Origin: Parvularcula mediterranea
Lineage (GTDB): Bacteria; Pseudomonadota; Alphaproteobacteria; Caulobacterales; Parvularculaceae
DNA: 64,000 nucleotides
NCBI RefSeq assembly: GCF_013085255.1
Contig: NZ_JABFCX010000002.1
Coordinates: 1,662,716-1,726,715, forward strand
Direction of reading: 5' to 3'
Below are positions 26,338 to 34,895 of this stretch, piece by piece; position 1 is the first letter of the stretch; every line of letters begins with the position of its first letter. A program made the position numbers and the translations under genes. A model generated the notes under the pieces. That model saw only the letters and a list, made by a program, of their open reading frames with translations, searched no databases and was not told where the DNA came from.

Positions 26338-28131
26338 ATGGCTGAACGGTCGTCCCTTCTCCTCCGCGTCTGGCGAGAGCATCTGAGCCGCTACAAGGGC
26401 CGGATCGCCATTGCGTTCGTCTTCATGGTGGGCCTCGCGCTGGCTGAAGTCGGCTTCGTGCTGGCCACCGAGTGGATCTTCTCCGGCCTCGAACCTGACC
26501 GCGACAGCCGCTTCACGGGCGTCGATGCGCGGCAGGTGATGATCTTCGGCCCGACACTGATCATCGGGCTCGCGATCCTTCAAGCCGGGTTCTTCTACGC
26601 CCAGGCACTCACGGCGCAGAGCGTCGGTATCTCCGCCCTGCGCGACATCCAGAACCGCATGTTCGGCGCGATCCTCCGCTACGACGTGGCCCAGCTGAAA
26701 GGCCGGGGCGAAGGCGAAGCCAAGGTCGGCGGGCTCGTGAGCCGCTTCACCAACGACATGACGACCCTGCGCGAGACCCTCCGCAGGGCACCCAATGGCG
26801 CGAGGGACCTTGTCAGGCTCATAGGTTTCATCGGTGTGCTGGCTTTCCTCGACCCGATATTGTTCCTCTGTGTGCTGCTGATCTATCCGCTGGTCGGCTT
26901 CCCCATCGGCATCATCGGCAAGGCCATCAGGAAGCTCGCCCGGAGAGTTCAGGCGCAGATCGGCGACATGACCGGCCTCCTGACCGAAAGCATCTCGGGG
27001 CAGGAGGTCGTGAAGAGCTACCGCCTGGAAGACAGCGAACGCGCCCGCATGGGCGATGCCTTCGAGGAACGCCGCTCCCTCCTCATGCGGCTCGTGCGCT
27101 TCACGTCCGCCAACGAACCGATGGTCACAGTGGTCGCGTCGCTTTCGATCGCCTTCATCATCGCCGTCGCCGCGTTCAGGATCAGCGCAGGGCTGCTGAC
27201 CGGACCAGAGCTCGTCGCGTTCCTGATCGCGATGGCGCTTCTGTCCCAGCCAGCCCGGGGCCTCGGAACCCTGAACGCCGTCCTGCAGGAAGGCCTTGCC
27301 GCGATGGAGCGCGTGTTCGGCGTTATCGACGAAAAGCCCAAGATCACCGGCCCCTCGGACCCCATTGCGCCGCCTCAACCAAAAGGCGGTGCACCGACGG
27401 TCAGCTTCGAGAACATCGTCTTCAGCTACGACGAGGCCGCGTCGCTCCTCAAAGGTTTCAGCCTCCACGTTCCCGCGGGCGCGACGGCGGCATTGGTCGG
27501 CCCTTCGGGCGCAGGCAAGTCGACGGTTTTCGGCCTCCTGCCGCGTTTCTACGATCCGCAATCCGGGCGCATCCTGATCGAGAGCACCGACATCCAGAAG
27601 GTCTCCATCCCTGATCTCCGCGACCAGATCTCCATCGTCAGCCAGACGCCCGTGCTCTTCGATACAACGGTCGCTGAAAACATCCGCATGGGTCGCCCCG
27701 ACGCCACCGATGAAGAGCTCGAGGCCGCCGCAGAAGCTGCCGCCGCGCACCGCTTCATCGTCCGTATGCCAAACGGCTATGCTTCGCGCGTCGGCGAGGG
27801 CGGTAGCGCTCTGTCTGGCGGGGAACGCCAGCGGATCGCCCTTGCGCGGGCTTTCCTCAAGGACGCGCCGATCCTCCTCCTCGACGAAGCGACCTCCGCT
27901 CTCGACGCCGAGAGCGAGCGGCTGATCGAAGAGGCGATGGCGAAGCTCCGGAAGGGCCGGACCACCCTCATCATCGCGCACAGGCTCTCCACGATCCGTG
28001 ATGCCGACATGATCGCCGTCATGGAGCGCGGGCAGCTCATCGAGCAGGGCACGCATACAGAGCTTCTGGAGCAAGGTGGCCTCTACGCCCGCCTCTCCGC
28101 GCTCCAGGGCCGCGAGACGGAACCCGCATGA
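26338..28131 (+). CDS. ABC transporter, MsbA-like exporter (fused permease-ATPase)
   Basis: The 597-residue half-transporter has six membrane helices (about residues 20-310) and an ATPase domain. The Walker A site is GPSGAGKST, the Q-loop SIVSQTPVLF, the signature LSGGERQRIALARAFL, the Walker B ILLLDEATSALD, and the H-loop IIAHRLSTI. The type is that of MsbA and other lipid flippases. Its position divergent to waaA-lpxK-lpxL supports lipid A/core export as the substrate, but multidrug export cannot be excluded. The ATG at 26338 begins the first membrane helix region; the longer frame from 26230 overlaps the promoter region. It overlaps the DMT gene by four bases. Confidence 0.9.
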   Translation: MAERSSLLLRVWREHLSRYKGRIAIAFVFMVGLALAEVGFVLATEWIFSGLEPDRDSRFTGVDARQVMIFGPTLIIGLAILQAGFFYAQALTAQSVGISALRDIQNRMFGAILRYDVAQLKGRGEGEAKVGGLVSRFTNDMTTLRETLRRAPNGARDLVRLIGFIGVLAFLDPILFLCVLLIYPLVGFPIGIIGKAIRKLARRVQAQIGDMTGLLTESISGQEVVKSYRLEDSERARMGDAFEERRSLLMRLVRFTSANEPMVTVVASLSIAFIIAVAAFRISAGLLTGPELVAFLIAMALLSQPARGLGTLNAVLQEGLAAMERVFGVIDEKPKITGPSDPIAPPQPKGGAPTVSFENIVFSYDEAASLLKGFSLHVPAGATAALVGPSGAGKSTVFGLLPRFYDPQSGRILIESTDIQKVSIPDLRDQISIVSQTPVLFDTTVAENIRMGRPDATDEELEAAAEAAAAHRFIVRMPNGYASRVGEGGSALSGGERQRIALARAFLKDAPILLLDEATSALDAESERLIEEAMAKLRKGRTTLIIAHRLSTIRDADMIAVMERGQLIEQGTHTELLEQGGLYARLSALQGRETEPA

Positions 28132-29039
28132 AGCCGCGCGAGGCGCTCCTTCTCCTCGCGGTCTGCGCAGCGTGGGGCCTCCACATGGTCATCGTGAAGT
28201 TCGTGACGGGGCATGTCTCGCCTCTGGTCTACGTGGCCTTCCGCATGCCGATCCTTGCGCTGATCCTGGCCCCGCTCCTCCGCTGGTACCCAGGCCAGAT
28301 GCACCGCGTGCTGATCGCCGGAGCGTGCTTCGGCGGGATCAACTACATCTTCATGTTCTCAGGCATCGCGCTGACCAATGCTTCGATGGGCTCCGTCCTC
28401 GCAGAGACCTACGTCATCATCGCGACCATCTTCTCCGTGGTGTTCCTCGGTGAGAAGGTCGGCTGGAAGCGGATCAGCGGCATAGGCGTAGCTCTCATCG
28501 GCGTGCTGATCATCGCAACGGCTGAGGGGGACGGCGAGGCGAGCCAGAACTTCGCCCTCGGCGCGCTCCTCATCGTCCTTGGCTGTACAGCGGAGGCGAC
28601 AGGCGCGATCTTCGTCAAGAAGATCGACGGCGTCACGCCCCTCGGCCTCCTCGCATGGATGGCGGTCGTGGGCAGCGTCGTCTGCTTCGTGCCTGCGGCG
28701 CTCCTGACGGATAACCAGTTCGCGTGGATCTCGAGCGACTCCTTCACCCCTGTCACGCTCTCGCTGCTTTATTCCGTGCTCGTCGCATCGGTCTTCGGGC
28801 ACACGAGTTACTACTGGCTCTTGAAGCGTGTGCCGCTGAGCATCATTGCGCCGTCAGGGCTCCTCATCACCCTGTTTGCCGTGGTGTTCGGCGTGCTGCT
28901 CTTGGGTGAAGAATTGACCATCCGGCTGATTCTCGGGGCACTTCTTGTGGTGTCAGGTGTCGGAGTGGTTCTGGTTCGCGGCGCGAAGCCCGACCGCAAG
29001 CAAGTGATCGCCAGCGCGGCGGCAGGAAGCGAAGGCTGA
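28128..29039 (+). CDS. DMT-superfamily (EamA) transporter
   Basis: The 303-residue protein has ten predicted membrane helices arranged as two EamA repeats. The first repeat starts MKPREALLLLAVCAAWGLHM and ends in AGACFGGINYIFMFSGIALT. The second starts near LLIVLGCTAEATGAIFVKKI and ends in SGVGVVLVRGAKPD. Family members export amino acids, nucleotides or metabolites; the substrate is not predictable. It is coupled to the ABC exporter by an ATGA overlap and followed after three bases by the amidase gene, suggesting one envelope-related operon. Confidence 0.88.
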   Translation: MKPREALLLLAVCAAWGLHMVIVKFVTGHVSPLVYVAFRMPILALILAPLLRWYPGQMHRVLIAGACFGGINYIFMFSGIALTNASMGSVLAETYVIIATIFSVVFLGEKVGWKRISGIGVALIGVLIIATAEGDGEASQNFALGALLIVLGCTAEATGAIFVKKIDGVTPLGLLAWMAVVGSVVCFVPAALLTDNQFAWISSDSFTPVTLSLLYSVLVASVFGHTSYYWLLKRVPLSIIAPSGLLITLFAVVFGVLLLGEELTIRLILGALLVVSGVGVVLVRGAKPDRKQVIASAAAGSEG

Positions 29040-29042
29040 TCC

Positions 29043-29744
29043 ATGAACGGCACACCGGTAAGAACCGACTGGAAGTCTCCCAACCACGGCGACCGAAAGG
29101 GCCGTGACGTGTCGATGGCGGTGATCCACTACACGGGCATGAAGTCGGCCAAGGAGGCACTCGAGCGCCTCTGTGATCCCGAAGCGCAGGTCTCCGCCCA
29201 CTACGTCATCGAGGAGAACGGTCGCACCCACCAGCTCGTCGCCGAAGACCGCCGGGCTTGGCACGCAGGCGCTGGCATCTGGAAGGGCGAGGCGGATATC
29301 AACTCAGTGTCCATCGGGTTTGAGCTTGTGAACCCCGGCCATGAGTTCGGCTATCGCGAATTCCCCGGCGAGCAGATCGACGCCCTGATCGATATCCTGG
29401 AAGCGGTGAAGGCCCGCTACAACATTCCCCGTGCACGGATCATCGGCCACTCGGACCTCGCGCCTGATCGCAAGGAAGACCCCGGCGAGAAGTTCCCCTG
29501 GCGCGCCCTCGCAGCGGAGAAGCTGGCCTTCGGCCCTTGGACTGGCGAGCGTCCAGAGCAGCTACCGACCGAGGAAGAGGCCGCCGCGATGCTGTCGAAG
29601 ATCGGCTATGGGGTGGAGATGTTCGGCGTCGAGCCCTGCGTCACGGCCTTCCAGCGCAGGTTCGCACCGCGCCTTCTGGGGCAGAAGCTCTTCGACGATA
29701 CGCGCTCGGCAATCTGGGAAGTGCACAAGCGCGTGACGGCTTAG
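29043..29744 (+). CDS. N-acetylmuramoyl-L-alanine amidase, AmpD-like (Amidase_2)
   Basis: The 233-residue protein has an Amidase_2/PGRP zinc amidase domain (about residues 10-160). Likely zinc ligands are in VIHYTG, GHSDLAPDRKEDPG and a further histidine; VSAHYVIEENGRTHQLV is the usual substrate-groove strand pair. A C-terminal peptidoglycan-binding-like stretch follows. No signal peptide is visible, which fits AmpD-type cytoplasmic cleavage of anhydromuropeptides in cell-wall recycling. A periplasmic AmiD relative is the alternative. It is the third gene of the operon starting with the MsbA-like exporter. Confidence 0.9.
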   Translation: MNGTPVRTDWKSPNHGDRKGRDVSMAVIHYTGMKSAKEALERLCDPEAQVSAHYVIEENGRTHQLVAEDRRAWHAGAGIWKGEADINSVSIGFELVNPGHEFGYREFPGEQIDALIDILEAVKARYNIPRARIIGHSDLAPDRKEDPGEKFPWRALAAEKLAFGPWTGERPEQLPTEEEAAAMLSKIGYGVEMFGVEPCVTAFQRRFAPRLLGQKLFDDTRSAIWEVHKRVTA

Positions 29745-29830
29745 CCGCCGAAGATACCAGCGTGCCAGAACGCCACGGCGACGATGACGACAAACAGGGC
29801 GAACCCAATCACGGAGCCTTTGCGCTTCAT
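29741..29830 (-). CDS. 29-residue single-span membrane peptide coupled to the ABA4-like gene
   Basis: A small frame encodes MKRKGSVIGFALFVVIVAVA plus FWHAGIFGG. A basic start is followed by one hydrophobic helix. Its ATG (29830-29828) overlaps the stop of the upstream ABA4-like gene in an ATGA junction, the same coupling used by many true gene pairs here. Its stop overlaps the convergent amidase stop. It could be a small partner subunit of the membrane protein. The evidence is reading frame, junction and hydrophobicity only. Confidence 0.5.
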   Translation of the reverse strand: MKRKGSVIGFALFVVIVAVAFWHAGIFGG

Positions 29831-30345
29831 TCGGTGCTTTCCTCAAACGTATCGGCACCGATAGACACCGAGCTTTCGCCTTCCGCAAGGTATGGGACAA
29901 TCGGCTGCGGTTCAGCGATCGCCTCGCGCCGCCTGACCTGCCGCATCACGAGGTAGATGATGAGGCCGAACGGCCCCGCCATGAAGGTGAAGAACAGCGC
30001 CGGGATGGTGAGGAAGTGGTTCACCCGGTTCGCCGCTGCATCCCTCGTGATCCATGCGCCGACGAAGAGGTCGAAGGCGAGGTAGTGCACCCAGCCTGCA
30101 ACAAAGCCGAGCTTGTTGCTCATCAGCGCCTGAATGCTCTCGATCGAGGAGAAGTCGGGGGCTTCGAAGCTACCGCCTGAGGTCGTCACTTTGATCAGGA
30201 CGCTTGCGTAGACGAGGCTGAGGATCGGGATGATGATCCCAAACACCGCCATCTGCGAATACCGCCAGCGTGGCGCGATCACCAGGAGCAGCCAGCCCGG
30301 CAGGACCGCCATATTGCAGACTTTGAACAGTAGGTCGGCGCTCAT
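29827..30345 (-). CDS. ABA4-like family membrane protein (DUF4281)
   Basis: The 172-residue protein has four hydrophobic segments. The N-terminal pair covers CNMAVLPGWLLLVIAPRW and MAVFGIIIPILSLVYASVLI. A diagnostic middle is NKLGFVAGWVHYLAFDLFVG followed by AWITRDA, and the last segment is ALFFTFMAGPFGLIIYLVMR. This matches the ABA4-like family; the plant member is needed for neoxanthin synthesis, while bacterial members have no assigned role. The C-terminal tail is acidic and polar. It precedes and overlaps a tiny membrane peptide gene. It is divergent from gluconokinase with 80 bases between starts. Confidence 0.78.
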   Translation of the reverse strand: MSADLLFKVCNMAVLPGWLLLVIAPRWRYSQMAVFGIIIPILSLVYASVLIKVTTSGGSFEAPDFSSIESIQALMSNKLGFVAGWVHYLAFDLFVGAWITRDAAANRVNHFLTIPALFFTFMAGPFGLIIYLVMRQVRRREAIAEPQPIVPYLAEGESSVSIGADTFEESTE

Positions 30346-30425
30346 AAGGTTCTCCCGCGGGATTCGCTTCGAAGGATGATAGCCATGTGCACGCGCTTTG
30401 ATAGCTCAGAGGTCAGCCAGCACCG

Positions 30426-30923
30426 ATGACCGTCATCGTCGTCATGGGGCCGTCAGGGTCCGGAAAGACCACCGTCGGCCAGATGCTTGCGGACCGCCTC
30501 GAGGTGCCTTTCTACGAGGGGGATGATTTTCACCCGCCGGAGAACATCGCCAAGATTTCCCGCGGGGAGGGGCTTTCTGCGGACGACAGGCGTCCGTGGA
30601 TCAGCACGATCTCAAAGGCACTCAATGCCGATGCAGCGCCGATATCCGTCCTCGCCTGTTCAGCCCTCAACGCGGTCGTCAGGGATCAACTCTGCGAAGA
30701 ACTTCGAGCGGAGGCTCGCTTTGTCCTTCTTGATGTTCCGCCTGAGGAGCTTCTGCGTCGCCTACAAACCAGGGCCGCTCATTTTGCGGGGCCTGACCTT
30801 CTGAAGAGCCAGCTTGAAGCTCTCGACGCGGCTGAAGAGGCGTACCGTCTGCCTGCGGATCGCCCAGCGGATCAGCTTGCCACCGCGATCGCGGATTGGA
30901 TCCAGGCTGCGCCATCTTCCTAA
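30426..30923 (+). CDS. gntK: Gluconokinase
   Basis: The 165-residue small kinase phosphorylates D-gluconate to 6-phosphogluconate for the pentose phosphate or Entner-Doudoroff pathway. The P-loop is VVMGPSGSGKTTVGQMLADR. The diagnostic gluconate site is EGDDFHPPENIAKISRGEGL, followed by DDRRPW and the LID/base region ARFVLLDVPPEELLRRLQTR. The length is normal for GntK. Its last 245 bases are overlapped on the other strand by the C-terminal extension of the hydrolase gene. The gene looks intact, so the overlap comes from the other side. Confidence 0.94.
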   Translation: MTVIVVMGPSGSGKTTVGQMLADRLEVPFYEGDDFHPPENIAKISRGEGLSADDRRPWISTISKALNADAAPISVLACSALNAVVRDQLCEELRAEARFVLLDVPPEELLRRLQTRAAHFAGPDLLKSQLEALDAAEEAYRLPADRPADQLATAIADWIQAAPSS

Positions 30924-32238
30924 GGGTCTGGACGGTGAAGTCCCGGAAGGACGCCACGCGGAAATAGCTCGTGTGGATCATCTCGTCCCAGGTGAAGGTC
31001 TCCTGCACCTCGTTGAAGATGTCGCCCGAACGCCGCGGCTTGCTCGTCAGAGTATGGCGGAGGTCAGAGACGCGGTTCCGCATGTGGGTGTCCGCGTGGT
31101 CTGACAGCGCCTTGGCAAGATTGTTCGGAATGCTGACAAACTTCGCGGCACCGCTTTCCGGCCGGTCGCCGACGCGCTTGATCGGATAGCCGTCATCCAT
31201 CCCGAGGGAGCTAGTGATGACGCCGGATGATGCTGCTGCGTTCACGATTGGCGTCACGATGGCTGCAATCGGATGGGCGATCACTGGCGCGATCAGACGA
31301 ACGAGCGTCGTCCCGATTGCAGCGAGACTGATCAGGAACGGGAAGGCAATGATCGCGATGAGGCCGTAGACAGCCGCCATGCCCTTGAGCTGGTCGAGCG
31401 TGTCCTCAAGCGAACTGTTCCCCTGAGGGATCGGGTTGTTGGGGTTCACCGTGGGCGGCGGCTGGTTCGTGAAATTGAGCCAGGCCATGTAGCCGAGAAG
31501 CCCGAGGAAGCCGACCAGCGCGAGCTGGTTGAAGATCATCGGCGCGTTGTTCCGGAAGGACTTCGCAAGCGAACTGACGGTGACGACCTTGATCTTCAGC
31601 TTACGGACATTGCTCAGGAACGCGATAGCCTCATCATCCTCGTGGGCAATCGCCGTGATCCGCTTCGCGACGGAGCTATAGCGGTTCGGGTTCAGGATGA
31701 TCCCCCGCACCGTCTGGAAGATCAGGAAGATGCCATAGAGCACCGTCGGCGCAGCTGCTGCCATCGCGAACAGCTGACCTTCGGCACGGCTCATCGACAG
31801 TTGTCCGATGATGCCCAAAGAGACGAATGATAGGATAGCGAGCACGGCGAAGATAAAGCCGTGACGCTTCTTCACCCCCGCCAGCAGCATCTGGTGCAGC
31901 GGCCGCTTGCGGTCGAGAAACGGCGTACCGACAGTAATCAGGCGAGCAGTCTTGTTCTTCCGTGAGCGGACGAGCGCTTCCCGCGCGACATTGCCGCCGT
32001 GGCTGTGTGCGAGGATCAGCGTATCAGGATCTTCGATGGCATCGAGTTGCTTCGCGAGCCGCTGGGCGGCGACCATGCGGTCACGGTCGGAATTGTTGCC
32101 GGACCACTGAAAGGCCTCAACGTGATATCCGGCGCGTTCGAGGTCGGCATGCATGGGGCTACCATGCTGCCACCAGCGATCACCGTCGGTTGTCTTGTCG
32201 TTGTCGAACGTCCCGTGGACGCAGATAACACTCGCCAT
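30679..32238 (-). CDS. Membrane-embedded alpha/beta hydrolase, tandem copy 1, with antisense C-terminal extension
   Basis: The 519-residue member of a three-gene tandem family starts with ICVHGTFDNDKTTDGDRWWQ. It has a nucleophile elbow LILAHSHGGNVARE and VGTPFLDR. Four hydrophobic segments follow between about residues 120 and 330, then a cytosolic C-terminal part with the family motif FTWDEMIHTSYFRV, whose histidine may complete the triad. Compared with its two paralogs (410 and 404 residues), it should end near residue 438, just at the gntK stop. Instead it runs 81 residues further, antisense to gntK. These extra residues are Pro/Gln/Arg-rich and look like shadow sequence. A lost stop codon is the likely cause. 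The function is unknown; a lipid or lipid-like ester is a reasonable substrate given the membrane core. Confidence 0.8.
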   Translation of the reverse strand: MASVICVHGTFDNDKTTDGDRWWQHGSPMHADLERAGYHVEAFQWSGNNSDRDRMVAAQRLAKQLDAIEDPDTLILAHSHGGNVAREALVRSRKNKTARLITVGTPFLDRKRPLHQMLLAGVKKRHGFIFAVLAILSFVSLGIIGQLSMSRAEGQLFAMAAAAPTVLYGIFLIFQTVRGIILNPNRYSSVAKRITAIAHEDDEAIAFLSNVRKLKIKVVTVSSLAKSFRNNAPMIFNQLALVGFLGLLGYMAWLNFTNQPPPTVNPNNPIPQGNSSLEDTLDQLKGMAAVYGLIAIIAFPFLISLAAIGTTLVRLIAPVIAHPIAAIVTPIVNAAASSGVITSSLGMDDGYPIKRVGDRPESGAAKFVSIPNNLAKALSDHADTHMRNRVSDLRHTLTSKPRRSGDIFNEVQETFTWDEMIHTSYFRVASFRDFTVQTLRKMAQPGSNPRSRWQADPLGDPQADGTPLQPRRELQAGSSEGQAPQNERPWFVGDAEAPQAEHQEGQSEPPLEVLRRVDP

Positions 32239-32384
32239 GCCCCGTACTCCCTGAGGGAAAGTCTAGCACGGAAGAGCAGCTCAAGACATGGAAAGCGAAG
32301 ACGAGACGAAGCCACAGATAAAACGTCGAAGATACAAAAGCTTGCTAAGCGCTCTGCACATCTGACCATCAAACCCAGTCGGTT

Positions 32385-33617
32385 TTAGCCTCCAACCGCC
32401 TCGAGAATGTGTGCCCTTGCCTCGGGCACTCGGAAGTAGGCCGTGTGGATCAGCTCGTCCCAGGTGAACTCCCGGTCGAGGACGCCGAACACATCGCCCC
32501 CTTTTTGAGCCATATCGCTGAGGACACCCCGCAAGTGACCGACGCGAGCACCAAGATGCTTGTCCGCGTGCGAGGTCATGGCTTCTTCAACCGAGGAGGG
32601 GAGCGCGGGCACCTTGCCCCCTGCCACCGGCACGCCGCTGACGCGCTGAACGGCGGACGTGTTGCCGAGGCCAAGCGCATTGGACGTGAGCGCTCCGTCC
32701 ACCACACCGTTGAGGACAGGGGTCATTGCAACGCCGAGTGGGATGGAAAAGATCTTCGCGACCGCGCTCAACATCAGGAATGTTGCCCCGAAAAAGAAGA
32801 CTGACGATATGATAATCAATGCCGGGATGATCGCCCAGTCGATGAGGCCGGGTCCATCAGGACCACTCAGAAACCGTGTGAATGCGTAAGCGAGAAAAAC
32901 GACCGTCCCCAAGAAGAGCGGTATAAGGAGGAAAGTCGAAAGGGTCTTCTCGAGCGTAGACCCGGATGACCGCCAGTTGAGCGGAGCTATCTTGGCCTGG
33001 TAGACTGCGTGCAGGAGGTTGACTGCTTCGTCGCGCCGATGGGAAATCGGTACTGTGAAGTCCGCGACCTTCGCGTACTTCACCCTCGATCGTAGATATC
33101 GTCGGACAATGCTTACCGGCCAGAACAGCGCCGCTGCTCCCGCCGCGATGTAGAATGGCACCTGCAGAAGCTGCGCAAATCCGTCACCGGCCAGCGATCT
33201 GACCGTCGCGGCGATCAAGATCAAAACCCCTACAATCACCGTATGCGGTCCCAGCAGCAGCGACAGAAGGTTTCCCGTCCGGTCAATGAACGGCGTGCCG
33301 ACCGTCACCACACGGAGCGCCTCTCGCTCTTTCGCCGAAAGCCGCGCAGCCGCTTCCCGCGCGACGTTGCCGCCGTGGCTGTGGGCGATGATCCTGATCT
33401 CCCCCTCGGCAAGGAGAGGCTTCAGCTTCTTCGCCAGCTTCTCTCCTGCGGCGACGCGGTCGCTGTCGGAGTTCTCACCAGACCAGCGAAACGCGATCAC
33501 CTGATGGCCAGCGGCTTCGAGGTCGGCGCGCATCGCGCCGCCCTTTTGCCACCAGCGCTCGCCCGTTTCGCTCTCGTCACCGTCAAAGGTGCCGTGGATG
33601 AGGATAATCCGTGTCAT
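32385..33617 (-). CDS. Membrane-embedded alpha/beta hydrolase, tandem copy 2
   Basis: The 410-residue paralog begins IILIHGTFDGDESETGERWW and has IIAHSHGGNVAREAA at the nucleophile elbow and VGTPFIDR. Four membrane segments include LLSLLLGPHTVIVGVLILIA, FYIAAGAAALFWPVSIV, FLLIPLFLGTVVFLAYAF and IIPALIIISSVFFFGATFLM. The C-terminal cytosolic part ends EFTWDELIHTAYFRVPEA and a short tail. It shares the N-terminal 60 residues almost exactly with copy 3, which points to recent duplication or gene conversion. It overlaps copy 3 by four bases (ATGA). The catalytic role is inferred from HGTFDG and SHGG motifs; the substrate is unknown. Confidence 0.82.
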   Translation of the reverse strand: MTRIILIHGTFDGDESETGERWWQKGGAMRADLEAAGHQVIAFRWSGENSDSDRVAAGEKLAKKLKPLLAEGEIRIIAHSHGGNVAREAAARLSAKEREALRVVTVGTPFIDRTGNLLSLLLGPHTVIVGVLILIAATVRSLAGDGFAQLLQVPFYIAAGAAALFWPVSIVRRYLRSRVKYAKVADFTVPISHRRDEAVNLLHAVYQAKIAPLNWRSSGSTLEKTLSTFLLIPLFLGTVVFLAYAFTRFLSGPDGPGLIDWAIIPALIIISSVFFFGATFLMLSAVAKIFSIPLGVAMTPVLNGVVDGALTSNALGLGNTSAVQRVSGVPVAGGKVPALPSSVEEAMTSHADKHLGARVGHLRGVLSDMAQKGGDVFGVLDREFTWDELIHTAYFRVPEARAHILEAVGG

Positions 33618-34828
33618 GACGTTCCAACCTTCTCAAGAATGTACGCGCGGCACGCTGGCACCCGGAAATAGGCCGTGTGGATCAGCTCATCCCAGGTGAA
33701 GGTCTCGTCGAGCGCTTTCATCGGATCGATGCCCTTCTGGGAGGCCGTGGTCAGAACCTCGCGCAACAGACCGACCCGTCCGCTCAGCGCGGCGTTGGCG
33801 TGATCGGAGATGGTCGCCTCCAACCCGCTGGGCATAGTCTGCACTTTGCCTCCAGCGACAGGGCTGGGCCCGACGCGCCTGTAGCTGGCACCGCTGTCGA
33901 GGCCGAGGCCCGATGATTTGATCGTGGACTGAACGATCCCGTTGAGAACCGGAGGTGCCACGTAGCTCAGCGGGAAGGAAAGAAACGTCGTCAGGATCAC
34001 GCCTGCGAAGAACGTTCCCGCGGCAAACAGCGGAATGCCGACAAGCAGCCCCTGCCATTCATCATACGCGACCTCCCAGTTGATCGCGAAGTAGTAGAGC
34101 AGCCACACGACACTTCCCGCCATCGCAAGGAAGACCAAGGGCATCATCGCGAGCCTGATCGTGCTGCGGGAATTGGCGACGGTCGCAGCCTCGATCTTCT
34201 GGCGGTCGGCCATCTGGAGCATGGCGACTGCTTCGTCCCCGGTGTGCGTGATCGGCGTGAAGAGGCCCGCCACATCCGTGTAGTTGGCAGCTCGGTTTCT
34301 GACGATGCGCCACAGGAACAGAAGCGCCCAGCTCACGCCGATCACCCCGAACCCTGTGAGGATCTCGTTATCGCTCAGCCCACTCATCTCCTCGAATGAT
34401 CGACCCGAGACAGGCTGAATGGCAATCAGGATTGCGAAGACCGAAACGAGAAGGAGCGTCTCCCACCCCCAGAGGTTTCGGGTGAACGGCGGCACACGGT
34501 CGAGAAACGGGGTGCCGATCGAGACCGTCCGTATGCGGGCTCGCTCGTCAGGCTTGAGCAGGATGAGCGCTTCTCGGGCGACATTGCCGCCGTGGCTGTG
34601 GGCGAGGAGGGTGACCTCGTCGTCCGTTTCAGCGAGGCGGTGAGCAAGCGCCTGTGCCGCCTTCATGCGAGCCACGTCGGAGTTCTCGCCCGACCAGCGG
34701 AACGCCTCGACCTGGTGCCCGGCAGCCTCAAGGTCAGCGCGCATGGCGCCGCCCTTCTGCCACCAGCGCTCGCCGGTTTCGCTCTCGTCACCATCAAAGG
34801 TGCCGTGGATGAGAATGACCCTGCCCAT
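33614..34828 (-). CDS. Membrane-embedded alpha/beta hydrolase, tandem copy 3 (first in the operon)
   Basis: The 404-residue paralog with the same plan starts MGRVILIHGTFDGDESETGE. It has LLAHSHGGNVAREALI, IGTPFLDR, membrane segments (for example ETLLLVSVFAILIAIQPV, ILTGFGVIGVSWALLFLW and IRLAMMPLVFLAMAGSVVWL), and the terminal motif TFTWDELIHTAYFRVPAC. The ATG at 34828 is chosen because it opens the conserved beta strand; the 51-codon upstream extension lies in the intergenic gap and the YaiI gene. It is transcribed ahead of copy 2. With copy 1 the three form a head-to-tail array. Confidence 0.82.
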   Translation of the reverse strand: MGRVILIHGTFDGDESETGERWWQKGGAMRADLEAAGHQVEAFRWSGENSDVARMKAAQALAHRLAETDDEVTLLAHSHGGNVAREALILLKPDERARIRTVSIGTPFLDRVPPFTRNLWGWETLLLVSVFAILIAIQPVSGRSFEEMSGLSDNEILTGFGVIGVSWALLFLWRIVRNRAANYTDVAGLFTPITHTGDEAVAMLQMADRQKIEAATVANSRSTIRLAMMPLVFLAMAGSVVWLLYYFAINWEVAYDEWQGLLVGIPLFAAGTFFAGVILTTFLSFPLSYVAPPVLNGIVQSTIKSSGLGLDSGASYRRVGPSPVAGGKVQTMPSGLEATISDHANAALSGRVGLLREVLTTASQKGIDPMKALDETFTWDELIHTAYFRVPACRAYILEKVGTS

Positions 34829-34895
34829 GCTCTCGCGCCCTTTCCCTGAGCGAAAGCTAAGCGGAATGCCGGGGGCAGGGAAAGCCTTGCGGAAA

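Noticed and set aside
26212..28074. A 620-codon open frame opposite the MsbA-like gene
   Set aside because: It is antisense to the exporter; its His/Glu/Asp-rich composition follows from reverse-reading the ABC gene.
30679..34828. The hydrolase array as a known anti-phage or toxin-immunity system
   Set aside because: No nucleotide-signalling, immunity, secretion or defence genes surround it; the idea is kept only as an open possibility in the findings.
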